From Streptomyces sp. NRRL B-3428 (lineage in GTDB: Bacteria; Actinomycetota; Actinomycetes; Streptomycetales; Streptomycetaceae), in assembly GCA_000721375.1 (NCBI GenBank), contig JOGW01000008.1, positions 62,001-126,000 of the forward strand: 64,000 nt of DNA, given 5' to 3'. The translations under genes were made by a program, and so were the position numbers. Of this stretch, positions 51,129-60,307 are shown in pieces (position 1 is the stretch's first letter; each line of letters opens with the position of its first letter). Below the pieces are notes generated by a model, which was not told the origin of the DNA, made no database searches, and was given only the letters and a program-made list of their open reading frames with translations.

Positions 51129-51764
51129 TCAGCTCTGCGGGTGGCGCGTGTGCGCCCGGTACTCGGCGACCAGGTCGGCCGGCGCCTTGTGCGGTGCGCC
51201 CGCGTCGTAAGGGGGCTGCGGGTCGTACTCGGTGAGCAGCTGGATGGACTGCGCCGTCCGGTCGCCCGCGATCCGGCCCGCCAGGGCGAGGCCCATGTCG
51301 ATACCGGAGGAGACACCGGCCGCCGTGACGTACTTGCCGTCGAAGACGACCCGCTCCCCCGTCGGTTCGACCTCGAAGCGGCGGATGAAGTTCAGGGCCA
51401 GCCAGTGCGAGGTCGCCTTGCGGCCCTTGAGCAGTCCGGCCTGTGCGAGCAGCAGCGAGCCGGTGCAGACCGAGGTGGTCCAGGTGCTGGTCCCATCGGC
51501 GGTGCGCAGCCAGTCGAGGAGCACGGGGTTGTCCATCTGCGGGGTCTGACCCGGGCCGCCGGGTACGAGGACGATGTCCGGGTGCGGCACCTCGGAGAAG
51601 GTCTTGTCGGCGGTCAGCGCGAGGGCGCCGGTGTCGGCGCGCACGGGTCCCGCCTGTTCTGCGACGAAGACGGTCTCGACACCGGGCAGCCGAGTGAGGA
51701 TCTCGTACGGGCCGACGGCGTCCAGGGCCGTGAAGCGGTCGAAGAGGACGATCGCCAGCTGCAT
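51129..51764 (-). CDS. DJ-1/PfpI-family protein, isocyanide-hydratase-like (copy 2)
   Basis: It encodes 211 residues from ATG 51764, with TTGGAGA upstream. Catalytic Cys region TTSVCTGSLLLAQAGLL. It is highly similar to copy 1 along its length and ends 37 bases before that gene's start, so they probably share a transcript. The C-terminal tail differs (HTRHPQS against a longer one). Confidence 0.87.
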   Translation of the reverse strand: MQLAIVLFDRFTALDAVGPYEILTRLPGVETVFVAEQAGPVRADTGALALTADKTFSEVPHPDIVLVPGGPGQTPQMDNPVLLDWLRTADGTSTWTTSVCTGSLLLAQAGLLKGRKATSHWLALNFIRRFEVEPTGERVVFDGKYVTAAGVSSGIDMGLALAGRIAGDRTAQSIQLLTEYDPQPPYDAGAPHKAPADLVAEYRAHTRHPQS

Positions 51765-51791
51765 TCTTGTCTCCAAGTCGATTCGGATATA

Positions 51792-51863
51792 CGGGAGTTC
51801 GGGCCCGCGAGGCGGTTGGGGCCTGCACGGGAGTTCGGAGCTGCACGGCAGTCGGGAGTTCAG
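51792..51863. repeat. Degenerate repeats at the end of the GlxA-type regulator gene
   Basis: CGGGAGTTCGG occurs at 51792-51802 and 51828-51838, and with one change at 51853-51863. On the minus strand the last copy overlaps the regulator's TGA stop. Short GTGCAG segments are also repeated between copies. Confidence 0.75.
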
Positions 51864-52828
51864 ACCTGCACCGGGCGGAAGCGGCGGCGGTACTCGGCCG
51901 GCGGGACACCGAGCGTCTTGACGAACGCGCGCCGCATCGCCTCGGGGGTTCCGTAGCCGCAGGCGCGGGAGATCTCCTCGACGCCCTGGGTGCTGTCCTC
52001 GAGGAGCCTGCGGGCGGCTTCGACCCGCACGCGCTCCACGTACCTGCCGGGCGTGGTACCGGTCTCGGACTGGAACGCGCGCGCGAAATGCCGTGGTGAG
52101 AGCTGGGCGCGGGCCGCGAGGGACTCGACGCTCAGGTCACCGGCCGGGTGCTCGGTGATCCACTGCTGGACGTCGCGCAGGGGTTCGCGCTGCGCGGTCT
52201 GGGCGGCCAGTTGCGCACTGAACTGGGCCTGGTTGCCCGGCCGGCGCAGAAAGACGACGAGCGCGCGGGCGGTGAAGAGCGCGGTGTCGCGGCCGAGGTC
52301 CTCCTCGACGAGGGCGAGCGCCAGGTCGATGCCCGCGGTGACTCCGGCGGAGGTGGCGATATGACCGTCCCGTACATAGATCGCGTCGGGTTCGACCTCG
52401 ACGGCCGGGTGGTGGCGGGCGAGTGTGTCGCAGTAGCCCCAGTGGGTCGTCGCCCGTCTGCCGTCGAGCAGTCCGGCCTCGGCGAGCAGGATCGCACCCG
52501 TGCAGACGGAGACCAGCCGCTCGGCCTTGGGGCCGTTCTCACGGACCCAGTCGACGAGTTCGCGGTCCGCGGCGCGGGTGCCCGCTCCGCCCGGGACGAG
52601 CAGCGTGTGCGGGAGGGGCGCCTCGTCGAGGGTGCAGTCGGGCACGAGCGTCAGACCGCTCGATGTCCGCACCGGCCCACCGTCGAGCGACGCCGTACGG
52701 ATCTCGTACGGAGCGCCGCCGTCGATCGCGCCGGCCGCCGCGAAGACCTCCACGGGGCCGGTCACGTCGAGGCTCTGGACGCCGTCGAAGAGGACGACGA
52801 GGACGGTTCGCTGCGTCATGTCCTTCAT
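51860..52828 (-). CDS. GlxA-family regulator (DJ-1 domain plus AraC HTH)
   Basis: It encodes 322 residues from ATG 52828; ATG 52819 is in frame but AAGGA is too close to it. Residues 1-190: DJ-1-like domain (VVLFDGVQSLDVTGPVEVF, RLVSVCTGAILLAEAGLL). Residues about 215-310: two AraC HTH motifs (SVESLAARAQLSPRHFARAF and VEEISRACGYGTPEAMRRAF). It probably senses a metabolite and controls the two DJ-1 enzymes directly downstream on the same strand. Confidence 0.9.
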   Translation of the reverse strand: MKDMTQRTVLVVLFDGVQSLDVTGPVEVFAAAGAIDGGAPYEIRTASLDGGPVRTSSGLTLVPDCTLDEAPLPHTLLVPGGAGTRAADRELVDWVRENGPKAERLVSVCTGAILLAEAGLLDGRRATTHWGYCDTLARHHPAVEVEPDAIYVRDGHIATSAGVTAGIDLALALVEEDLGRDTALFTARALVVFLRRPGNQAQFSAQLAAQTAQREPLRDVQQWITEHPAGDLSVESLAARAQLSPRHFARAFQSETGTTPGRYVERVRVEAARRLLEDSTQGVEEISRACGYGTPEAMRRAFVKTLGVPPAEYRRRFRPVQV

Positions 52829-52931
52829 TCTTCGGGGCTCCACCGTGCGTCCGCAATGACGAGTACCCCACCTTTCCTGCCATCGGACCCCGGCCCTTCC
52901 GTCCGTACTGTCCGGTCGGTAACGTGCGCGC

Positions 52932-53795
52932 ATGACCTCTCCCCTGCACCCGCGCGCCGGCCGCCGCTGCCAGAACATGCTCAATCCGCTGCACTCCGCG
53001 CACTACTTCGCGCCGGAGTACGCCAAGGAGATGGCCGCACTCGGGCTCGACTCGTGGAGCCCCGCCTACTTCGCGGGACGCTCGGCGGCCATGGGCGCGG
53101 TGGGAGCGGGCACCGTGGCGGCGACCTACTACAACTTCAAGTACGAGCTGATCGCCAGGCATGTGCCGGCGATCTGGGAGAAGGCCTCGCCCGACGCCGT
53201 GCTCGCGGCGCGGCTGCGGGCGGTCGACGGCAATCTGCGGCGGATGCTCGGGGACGGGGTCGACAGCCCGGAGATGGCCGAGGCCGCGCGGCTCGCACTC
53301 ACCGCCGCCGAGGCCTGTACGCGCCACGCCCGGCCGCTGTACGCCGCGCACGCGGATCTCCCCGTACCGGACCAGCCGCACCTGGCGCTGTGGCACGCGG
53401 CGACGCTCCTTCGCGAGCACCGCGGCGACGGTCATATCGCGGCGCTGCTCGCGGCCGGCCTCGATCCGCTGGAGGCGCTCGTGAGCCACACCGCGACCGG
53501 CAAGGGCTTCACCAGCAAGTGGGCGCTCGACACCCGGGGCTGGACCCGCGAGGAGTGGGACGCCGCCGCCGTACGTCTCAAGGATCGTGGACTCCTGGAC
53601 GCCGAGGGCGAGTTGACCGAGGCGGGCACGGAACTGCGCAAGGACCTGGAGGAGTCGACGGACCGCATGGACACGGCGCCCTATGAGCACCTGGGTGCGG
53701 CCGGGGTCGAGCGGCTGACCGAGCTCGCGAGCGGGTTCCTGATGACGGCGCTGGGCGCGGGCGCGTTCCCGGCCGACCTCATCGGCAAGGGCTGA
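52932..53795 (+). CDS. SalK/SCO6745-like conserved protein
   Basis: It encodes 287 residues from ATG 52932. It is largely helical, with LNPLHSAHYFAPEYAKEM and ATYYNFKYELIARHVP near the start and HTATGKGFTSKWALDTRGW in the middle. From memory it belongs to the actinobacterial family named after SCO6745, related to SalK of salinomycin clusters. No function is established. It is divergent from the GlxA-type regulator. Confidence 0.75.
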   Translation: MTSPLHPRAGRRCQNMLNPLHSAHYFAPEYAKEMAALGLDSWSPAYFAGRSAAMGAVGAGTVAATYYNFKYELIARHVPAIWEKASPDAVLAARLRAVDGNLRRMLGDGVDSPEMAEAARLALTAAEACTRHARPLYAAHADLPVPDQPHLALWHAATLLREHRGDGHIAALLAAGLDPLEALVSHTATGKGFTSKWALDTRGWTREEWDAAAVRLKDRGLLDAEGELTEAGTELRKDLEESTDRMDTAPYEHLGAAGVERLTELASGFLMTALGAGAFPADLIGKG

Positions 53796-53906
53796 GCCCG
53801 GCGGGGCGCGGGCGGACCTGCGGGTCCCGGCCACCCGCGCCCCGGCTGTCCGTGCCGCCTGCCACAATGGCCAGCTCAAGCTCAGCGAGAAGGCGGTACG
53901 GGAATC

Positions 53907-56312
53907 GTGACGACACCCACGTTGTCCATCGAGAGCAGGATCGCCGAGGAGCTCGGCGTAAAGGAGCGGCAGGTCATTGCCGCCGTCGAGCTGCTCGACG
54001 GTGGTTCGACGGTGCCCTTCATCGCGCGCTACCGCAAGGAAGCGACCGAGATGCTCGACGATGCGCAACTGCGCACGCTCGAGGAGCGGCTGCGGTATCT
54101 GCGCGAGCTGGAGGAGCGCAGGACCGCGGTCCTGGAATCGGTACGGGAGCAGGGCAAGCTCACCGCCGACCTCGAGGCGCAGATCCGCGCGGCGGACACC
54201 AAGGCGCGGCTCGAGGACATCTATCTGCCGTACAAGCCGAAGCGGCGCACCAAGGCACAGATCGCCCGCGAGGCCGGTCTCGAACCGCTGGCCGACGGTC
54301 TGTTCGGCGACCCGACGGTGGAGCCGCTGGCCGCCGCGGCCGCGTTCGTGGACGCCGACAAGGGTGTCGCGGACCCCCAGGCCGCCCTGGACGGCGCCCG
54401 CGCGATCCTCACCGAGCGGTTCGCGGAGGACGCGGACCTGATCGGCGAGCTGCGCGAGCGGATGTGGACCCGCGGCCGGCTCGCCTCGAAGGTGCATGAC
54501 GGCAAGGAGACCGAGGGCGCCAAGTTCTCGGACTACTTCGACTTCACCGAGCCCTTCACCGCACTCCCCTCGCACCGCATCCTGGCGATGCTGCGCGGCG
54601 AGAAGGAGGGCATGCTCGATCTGGTTCTGGAGCCCGAGGAGCCGACGGACGGGCCGTCCTCGTACGAGGGCATCGTGGCCCACAAGTTCGGGATCGCCGA
54701 CCGCGGCCGGCCGGCCGACAAGTGGCTGCAGGACACGGCCCGTTGGGCCTGGCGCACCCGGATCCTCGTGCACCTCGGCATCGACCTGCGGCTTCGGCTG
54801 CGTACGGCCGCCGAGGACGAGGCGGTCAAGGTGTTCGCGTCCAACCTGCGCGATCTGCTGCTCGCGGCGCCCGCGGGCACACGCGCCACGCTCGGCCTCG
54901 ACCCCGGTTTCCGTACGGGCGTGAAGGTGGCCGTCGTCGACGCGACCGGCAAGGTCGTGGCGAAGGACACCATCTATCCGCACGTCCCGGCCAACAAGTG
55001 GGACGAGGCCCTCGGCAAGCTGGCGCGGCTGTGCGCCGAGCACAAGGTCGAGCTGATCGCGATCGGCAACGGCACGGCCTCCCGCGAGACCGACAAGCTC
55101 GCCGGCGAACTGATCACGAAGCACCCGGAGTTGAAGCTCACCAAGGTGATGGTCTCGGAGGCCGGCGCCTCCGTGTACTCGGCCTCGGCCTTCGCCTCGC
55201 AGGAGCTGCCCGACCTCGACGTGTCGATCCGTGGCGCGGTCTCGATCGCCCGCCGGCTGCAGGACCCGCTCGCCGAGCTGGTGAAGATCGACCCGAAGTC
55301 GATCGGTGTCGGCCAGTACCAGCACGACCTGTCCGAGGTGAAGCTCTCACGCTCCCTGGACGCCGTGGTCGAGGACTGTGTGAACGGTGTCGGGGTGGAC
55401 GTGAACACCGCGTCCGCGCCGCTGCTCGCCCGTGTCTCCGGCATCGGCGCCGGGCTCGCCGAGAACATCGTGGCGCACCGCGACGCCAACGGCCCCTTCA
55501 GCGCCCGCACCGGCCTCAAGAGCGTGCCGCGGCTCGGGCCGAAGGCGTACGAGCAGTGCGCCGGCTTCCTGCGGATCCGCGGCGGCGACGACCCGCTGGA
55601 CGCCTCGTCCGTGCACCCCGAGGCGTACCCGGTGGTGCGCCGGATGGTGAAGCAGACCGGTGGCGAGGTGGCCTCGTTGATCGGGAACACCGCGACACTC
55701 AAGTCGCTCAAGGCCGCCGACTATGTCGACGAGACCTTCGGTCTGCCGACCGTCACGGACATCCTGCGCGAGCTGGAGAAGCCGGGCCGCGACCCGCGGC
55801 CCGCGTTCAAGACGGCCACCTTCAAGGACGGCGTCGAGAAGATCGGCGACCTGGCGTCCGGGATGGTGCTCGAAGGCGTCGTCACCAATGTGGCGGCCTT
55901 CGGCGCGTTCGTCGACATCGGTGTGCACCAGGACGGTCTGGTGCACGTCTCGGCGCTGTCGAAGACGTTCGTCAAGGACCCGCGCGACGTGGTGAAGTCG
56001 GGCGACATCGTCAAGGTGAAGGTGCTCGACATCGACATCCCGCGCAAGCGGATCTCGCTCACGCTGCGCCTGGACGACGAGGCGGCCAAGGAATCGGGCG
56101 AGCGTACGGGCGGCGGGCGCCGTGAGCGCGGTGGCCAGGGCAACCGTCCGCCGCAGCAGCGTGGTGGCGGCAGTGGCGGCGGCGGGAACCGGGACCGGCG
56201 CGGTGGTGGCGCGGGCGCGGGCAGTGGCCGCCAGGCTCCCCCGCCGGCCAACAGCGCGATGGCCGACGCGCTGCGCAAGGCGGGGCTGATCGACCCGAAG
56301 GGTCGTCGCTGA
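53907..56312 (+). CDS. Tex-family RNA-binding protein with S1 domain
   Basis: It encodes 801 residues from GTG 53907. Order: helical Tex N-terminal domain ([20 protein letters not shown]), YqgF-like RNase-H fold ([17 protein letters not shown], about residue 330), helix-hairpin-helix region ([21 protein letters not shown]), S1 domain (about 648-725: [20 protein letters not shown]), then an Arg/Gly-rich tail of about 75 residues. Tex proteins act in transcription and RNA handling. The Gly/Arg tail is an RNA-binding addition common in actinobacteria. Confidence 0.94.
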   Translation: MTTPTLSIESRIAEELGVKERQVIAAVELLDGGSTVPFIARYRKEATEMLDDAQLRTLEERLRYLRELEERRTAVLESVREQGKLTADLEAQIRAADTKARLEDIYLPYKPKRRTKAQIAREAGLEPLADGLFGDPTVEPLAAAAAFVDADKGVADPQAALDGARAILTERFAEDADLIGELRERMWTRGRLASKVHDGKETEGAKFSDYFDFTEPFTALPSHRILAMLRGEKEGMLDLVLEPEEPTDGPSSYEGIVAHKFGIADRGRPADKWLQDTARWAWRTRILVHLGIDLRLRLRTAAEDEAVKVFASNLRDLLLAAPAGTRATLGLDPGFRTGVKVAVVDATGKVVAKDTIYPHVPANKWDEALGKLARLCAEHKVELIAIGNGTASRETDKLAGELITKHPELKLTKVMVSEAGASVYSASAFASQELPDLDVSIRGAVSIARRLQDPLAELVKIDPKSIGVGQYQHDLSEVKLSRSLDAVVEDCVNGVGVDVNTASAPLLARVSGIGAGLAENIVAHRDANGPFSARTGLKSVPRLGPKAYEQCAGFLRIRGGDDPLDASSVHPEAYPVVRRMVKQTGGEVASLIGNTATLKSLKAADYVDETFGLPTVTDILRELEKPGRDPRPAFKTATFKDGVEKIGDLASGMVLEGVVTNVAAFGAFVDIGVHQDGLVHVSALSKTFVKDPRDVVKSGDIVKVKVLDIDIPRKRISLTLRLDDEAAKESGERTGGGRRERGGQGNRPPQQRGGGSGGGGNRDRRGGGAGAGSGRQAPPPANSAMADALRKAGLIDPKGRR

Positions 56313-56318
56313 CAGCAC

Positions 56319-56363
56319 GTACGTGAGGGGCGGCCCATGCGAGACGGGCCGCCCCTCACGTAC
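56319..56363. terminator. Strong bidirectional terminator
   Basis: Eighteen-base perfect arms (56319-56336 and 56346-56363) with a 9-base loop lie between the convergent tex gene and the unknown gene at 56409. Confidence 0.9.
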
Positions 56364-56408
56364 GCCATGTTCCGCAGCTCTGGTGCGCGCCGTCGGCGCC
56401 GAAGCATC

Positions 56409-57431
56409 TCAGCGCACCATGGGCGTCACCAGCACACTCTCCGTCGTCCGCGCCACGATGAACGACTCCCCCTTCACCGCCTTCGCGTCCAGCGCGATCC
56501 GGTGTTTCCCCGGTTCGAGGACGTCGTCGAACAGCTCGTGCGCCTGCGTACGGAACAGCCGGTCGAGCCGGTACCCGGTCAGCCGGACCCGGCAGGTCGA
56601 CGTGACCTCGATCCCCGCCTCGTCGTCCGCCGCCACGAGCCGGGTGAGCCGGCGCTGCTCGACCGGGCTGCGGTCGAGGGCGTCCTCGATCTGCGCGACG
56701 AGGATCGGGATGATCGGGGCGAGCCCGTCCACGTACACGACCTCGGTGCCGCTGCCTTCGAACGCCTCGCGCACCAGAGCCCGTTGGGTCTCGGTGACGG
56801 CGCGTCCGAACGCGACGGCGCCATAGGTCCGCAGCTCCTCGGGCGGTACCCCCGTCGCGTCCTGGGTGATCTCCGCGCCTATCCCGATGGTGCGCAGCGC
56901 CGCTGCGAGTTTGGCCAGTACGGCGACGCGGGCGCCGATCAGCAACACTCTGCGGGGCAAGGACGGTTCGGGGGTGGCGAGCAGCCGGCCGAGCTCGCTT
57001 CTGTACTCATCGCCGCGGAAGCGGAAAGGTCCGATCCCGTGGTAGCCGTCGCGTTCGAGGTCGACCTCGTCCTGGGTCTGCCAGGCGAAGTCCCGCCAGA
57101 TGAAGTCCTCGCTGTCCCGCTCGATCACCGCGGTCACCGCGCCGCACTCCAGGGATTCGCACTCGGGACAGCCGTAGATGACGAACCTCCCGTCGGGCAG
57201 CGGAGGTTCGGCTTCGAGCAGAAGTCTGCGCACATGCGTGGTGAAGATCGCGGGTGGTACGTCCGAGGCGAGCGGGGAGACGGCGTCCAGGTCGGACAGC
57301 TGGAAGAGCAGCGGCCGCCCCTCCACGATGAAGTCCGTGAAATCACGGTGGACTTGATAGCCACCGCCCGCCAGGACGCCGCCGGCCCGCATCGCCGGGG
57401 CTAGACCGAAGGTCGCGTACTCGGCACACAT
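56409..57431 (-). CDS. Conserved protein of unknown function
   Basis: It encodes 340 residues from ATG 57431. Two parts are visible. The N-terminal 120 residues have a Cys cluster YGCPECESLECGAVTAVIER, a possible metal site. The C-terminal part has a Rossmann-like RRVLLIGARVAVLAKLAAAL near residue 170, followed by VAFGRAVTETQRALV. Streptomyces annotations sometimes call such proteins oxidoreductases, but I cannot support that. It is divergent from the D-amino-acid-oxidase-like gene. Confidence 0.75.
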   Translation of the reverse strand: MCAEYATFGLAPAMRAGGVLAGGGYQVHRDFTDFIVEGRPLLFQLSDLDAVSPLASDVPPAIFTTHVRRLLLEAEPPLPDGRFVIYGCPECESLECGAVTAVIERDSEDFIWRDFAWQTQDEVDLERDGYHGIGPFRFRGDEYRSELGRLLATPEPSLPRRVLLIGARVAVLAKLAAALRTIGIGAEITQDATGVPPEELRTYGAVAFGRAVTETQRALVREAFEGSGTEVVYVDGLAPIIPILVAQIEDALDRSPVEQRRLTRLVAADDEAGIEVTSTCRVRLTGYRLDRLFRTQAHELFDDVLEPGKHRIALDAKAVKGESFIVARTTESVLVTPMVR

Positions 57432-57516
57432 GCCACGAGTATCCCCATCCCGAGCGTGATGTGAGCATGCATGCGGGATTCCGCTGATCGGGTCCGGCTG
57501 CGCTACGTTCCCGGGC

Positions 57517-58482
57517 ATGGGCGCCGAGGTGATCGTGGTGGGTGGCGGGGTGATCGGTCTGTCGACGGCCGTGGTGCTCGCGGAGGGCGGAGTGGGGCCT
57601 CCCCTGCTCGAGCGCAAGCCGAGAGCTTGGGGACGAGTCCGGGTGTGGTCCAAGGAGCCACCGGCGCAAACGACTTCGGCGGTCGCGGGGGCGATCTGCT
57701 GGCCGTACCGCATCGAGCCGCTGGACAAGGTCGTCGACTGGTCGGTGCGCTCGCTGCGGGTGTACGAACAGATCGCGGCGTCGCCCGAGGAGAGCGGTGT
57801 CCGCCTGGTCACCGGAGTGATGACCGACGCCTCGATGCTCGGCGCCTGGGCCGGGGCGCTGACCGACGCACGTACCGTGACCGGACTGCCGCAGGGGTAC
57901 GAGCAGGGTCTTCAGGCCACTGTTCCCGTGCTCGACATGCCGGTCTATCTGCGGTACTTGGCGCACCGTCTGCTCGCCGCAGGTGGTGTCATCGAGGAAC
58001 GAACGGTCACCGATCTCGCCGAAGCCGCCGCCGAGGCGCCCGCCGTCGTGAACTGCTCGGGGCTCGGGGCGCGTGGACTGGTCCCCGACGAGTCGGTCCA
58101 CCCGGTGCGGGGGCAGCTGGTCGTGGTGGAGAACCCGGGCATCGACCGCTGGTTCGTGGGCGGTACGCAGGCCTACGTCATCCCGCATCCGCGAGGCGTC
58201 GTGCTCGGCGGTACGGCGGACGAGGACGACTGGAACCTGGAGCCCGATCCGGCGACGGCGGCCGGGATCGTACGGCGCTGCTCGCGCATTCACCCGGAGC
58301 TCGCCGGCGCCCGCGTCCTTGAGCATCGGGTGGGTCTGCGTCCGGCGCGTCCCTCCGTACGCCTGGAGCGTGAACTGCTCGGCCGGGACACGGTGTTGGT
58401 GCACAACTACGGGCACGGCGGTGGCGGTGTGACCGCGGCCTGGGGATGCGCTCAGCACGTGGCGGAGCTGCTCGACCGGTAG
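57517..58482 (+). CDS. D-amino-acid-oxidase-like FAD enzyme with in-frame repeat insertion
   Basis: It encodes 321 residues from ATG 57517. FAD motif VIVVGGGVIGLSTAVVLAEG. Family residues: Tyr in AYVIPHPRGVVLGG, Arg in GLRPARPSVRLE and the C-terminal HNYGHGGGGVTAAWG. Between the first helix and the second strand, where relatives read AE-G-x-RVRVW, lie about 15 extra residues (VGPPLLERKPRAWG) encoded by a repetitive element at 57594-57632. The frame is kept, but the insertion sits next to the FAD site, so activity may be altered. Predicted role: oxidation of a D-amino acid. Confidence 0.87.
   Translation: MGAEVIVVGGGVIGLSTAVVLAEGGVGPPLLERKPRAWGRVRVWSKEPPAQTTSAVAGAICWPYRIEPLDKVVDWSVRSLRVYEQIAASPEESGVRLVTGVMTDASMLGAWAGALTDARTVTGLPQGYEQGLQATVPVLDMPVYLRYLAHRLLAAGGVIEERTVTDLAEAAAEAPAVVNCSGLGARGLVPDESVHPVRGQLVVVENPGIDRWFVGGTQAYVIPHPRGVVLGGTADEDDWNLEPDPATAAGIVRRCSRIHPELAGARVLEHRVGLRPARPSVRLERELLGRDTVLVHNYGHGGGGVTAAWGCAQHVAELLDR
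57594..57632. repeat. Streptomyces-type short repetitive element inside the oxidase gene
   Basis: A 39-base element with GGGG at the left end, central GCTCGAGCGCAAGCCGAGAG and GGGGA at the right. It is the same family as the element inside hpnC, in opposite genome orientation. Confidence 0.8.
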
Positions 58483-58514
58483 GGAGCGGGGGCACAAGGC
58501 CGTCCCCCGCTCCC
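58482..58514. terminator. Bidirectional terminator
   Basis: Eleven-base perfect arms GGGAGCGGGGG (58482-58492) and CCCCCGCTCCC (58504-58514) begin at the last base of the oxidase stop and lie just before the convergent BCCT stop. Confidence 0.88.
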
Positions 58515-58521
58515 CCCTCGC

Positions 58522-60240
58522 TCACTCCTCCGTCGGCGCAGGCCCGATCCTGAGCTCGAAGTCGCCGTCGTACTTCTCATGGCCCGCGATGACGGCCATC
58601 TCGACGGCCTCCTCGCCCTTCTCGCCCCGGACGATCAGCGGGTCCTGGCGCAGATCGCGCATCATGGCCGAGCACATGCCGATCATCACGACCACGAAGG
58701 GTGCCGCGGCCAGGATCGTGAGGTTCTGCAGGCCTTGCAGGGCGTTGGGTTTGCCGTTGCCGATCATCAGCATCACGGCCGCGACGGCTCCGGTGACCAC
58801 ACCCCAGAACACGACCACGAACCGGGTCGGTTCGAACGTGCCGCGCTGCGAGAGCGTGCCCATGACGATGGAGGCCGCGTCCGCGCCGGAGACGAAGAAG
58901 ATGCCGACGAGGATCATCACGAGCAGGCTCATCACGGTGGGGATGGGGAACTCCCGCAGCAGCGCGAAGAGTTGACCCTCGGGCGTGGCGATGTCGCCGA
59001 GCCGGCCGCTCTCCTTCATCTTCATCGCCGTACCGCCGAAGATGGCGAACCAGACCAGGCTGACCGTGCTGGGCACCAGGATCACTCCGCCGACGAACTG
59101 GCGGATGGTGCGGCCGCGGCTGATCCGCGCGATGAACATGCCGACGAACGGCGTCCAGGAGATCCACCACGCCCAGTAGAAGACCGTCCAGCTGCCCAGC
59201 CAGTCCGCGACGCCCTCGCCGCCGGTGGCCTCGGTGCGGCCCGCGAGCTGGGGCAGATCGCCGAGGTAGGAGGCGATCGAGGTGGGGAGCAGATCGAGGA
59301 CGATCACGGTCGGTCCTGCGATGAAGACGAAGACCGCGAGGATCAGGGCGAGCACCATGTTGGTGTTGGACAGCCACTGGATGCCCTTCTCGACGCCGGA
59401 GACGGCCGAGAGGACGAAGGCCGCGGTGAGTACGGCGATGATCGCGACGAGGACGCCGGTGCCGATCTTCTCGGCCCAGTTCAGCTCGCGCATACCGCTG
59501 CTGATCTGCAGGGTGCCGAGGCCCAGGGAGGCCGCCGAGCCGAAGAGCGTGGCGAAGATGGCGAGGATGTCGATGACGCGGCCCCAGGCTCCGTCGGCGT
59601 GCTTCTTGCCGATGAGCGGGGTGAACACGGCGCTGATGGTCTGCCGCCGGCCTCTGCGGAAGCTGCTGTACGCGATGGCGAGTCCGACCACCGCGTAGAT
59701 GGCCCAGGGGTGCAGGGTCCAGTGGAAGAGCGTGGTGGCCATCGCCGTGGTCATGGCCGTGGCCGAGTCGGCGGGGTCGGTGCCGGGCGGTGGCGTGGTG
59801 TAGTGCGCGAGGGGTTCGCTCACTCCGTAGAACATCAGGCCGATGCCCATGCCGGCGCTGAACATCATCGCGACCCAGGACACGGTGCGGAACTCGGGGT
59901 CCTCGCCCTCGCCGCCGAGCGTGATCTTCCCGTAGCGGCTGATGGCGAGCCACAGCGCGAAGACCACGAAGCCGGACGCGGCGAGCACGAAGGCCCAACC
60001 GGCGTTGTGGATCAGGCCTTTGAGGGCCTTCTGCGAGACGCTCTCCAGCGTGTCGGTGGAGAAGGCGCCCCACAGGACGAACGCGAGGGTGAGTGCGGCC
60101 GTGACACCGAAGACCACCCGGTCGGTCGTCACGGCGTCGTGGTCGTGGGGGCTGCCGGGGAGCCCCGCGGACAGATGCGGTTCTCCCCGACCACCCGAAC
60201 TCATGTGGTGCTGTTGTCGGTTGTGGTCGTCGTGCGGCAC
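58522..60240 (-). CDS. BCCT-family osmolyte transporter
   Basis: It encodes 572 residues from GTG 60240; ATG 60204 lacks a ribosome site. The His-rich head (PHDDHNRQQHH) is followed by twelve membrane segments. The BCCT signature WAWWISWTPFVGMFIARIS is near residue 360, with FYGVSEPLAHY earlier. It imports betaine, choline or carnitine-type quaternary amines with sodium or protons. Substrate not determinable. Confidence 0.92.
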   Translation of the reverse strand: MPHDDHNRQQHHMSSGGRGEPHLSAGLPGSPHDHDAVTTDRVVFGVTAALTLAFVLWGAFSTDTLESVSQKALKGLIHNAGWAFVLAASGFVVFALWLAISRYGKITLGGEGEDPEFRTVSWVAMMFSAGMGIGLMFYGVSEPLAHYTTPPPGTDPADSATAMTTAMATTLFHWTLHPWAIYAVVGLAIAYSSFRRGRRQTISAVFTPLIGKKHADGAWGRVIDILAIFATLFGSAASLGLGTLQISSGMRELNWAEKIGTGVLVAIIAVLTAAFVLSAVSGVEKGIQWLSNTNMVLALILAVFVFIAGPTVIVLDLLPTSIASYLGDLPQLAGRTEATGGEGVADWLGSWTVFYWAWWISWTPFVGMFIARISRGRTIRQFVGGVILVPSTVSLVWFAIFGGTAMKMKESGRLGDIATPEGQLFALLREFPIPTVMSLLVMILVGIFFVSGADAASIVMGTLSQRGTFEPTRFVVVFWGVVTGAVAAVMLMIGNGKPNALQGLQNLTILAAAPFVVVMIGMCSAMMRDLRQDPLIVRGEKGEEAVEMAVIAGHEKYDGDFELRIGPAPTEE

Positions 60241-60307
60241 AGGCGAGGGCCTTTCGAGGGGGCGGCATGGGGTGCTCGCCTCCTCGCTACCACACGTGTG
60301 TCACAGG

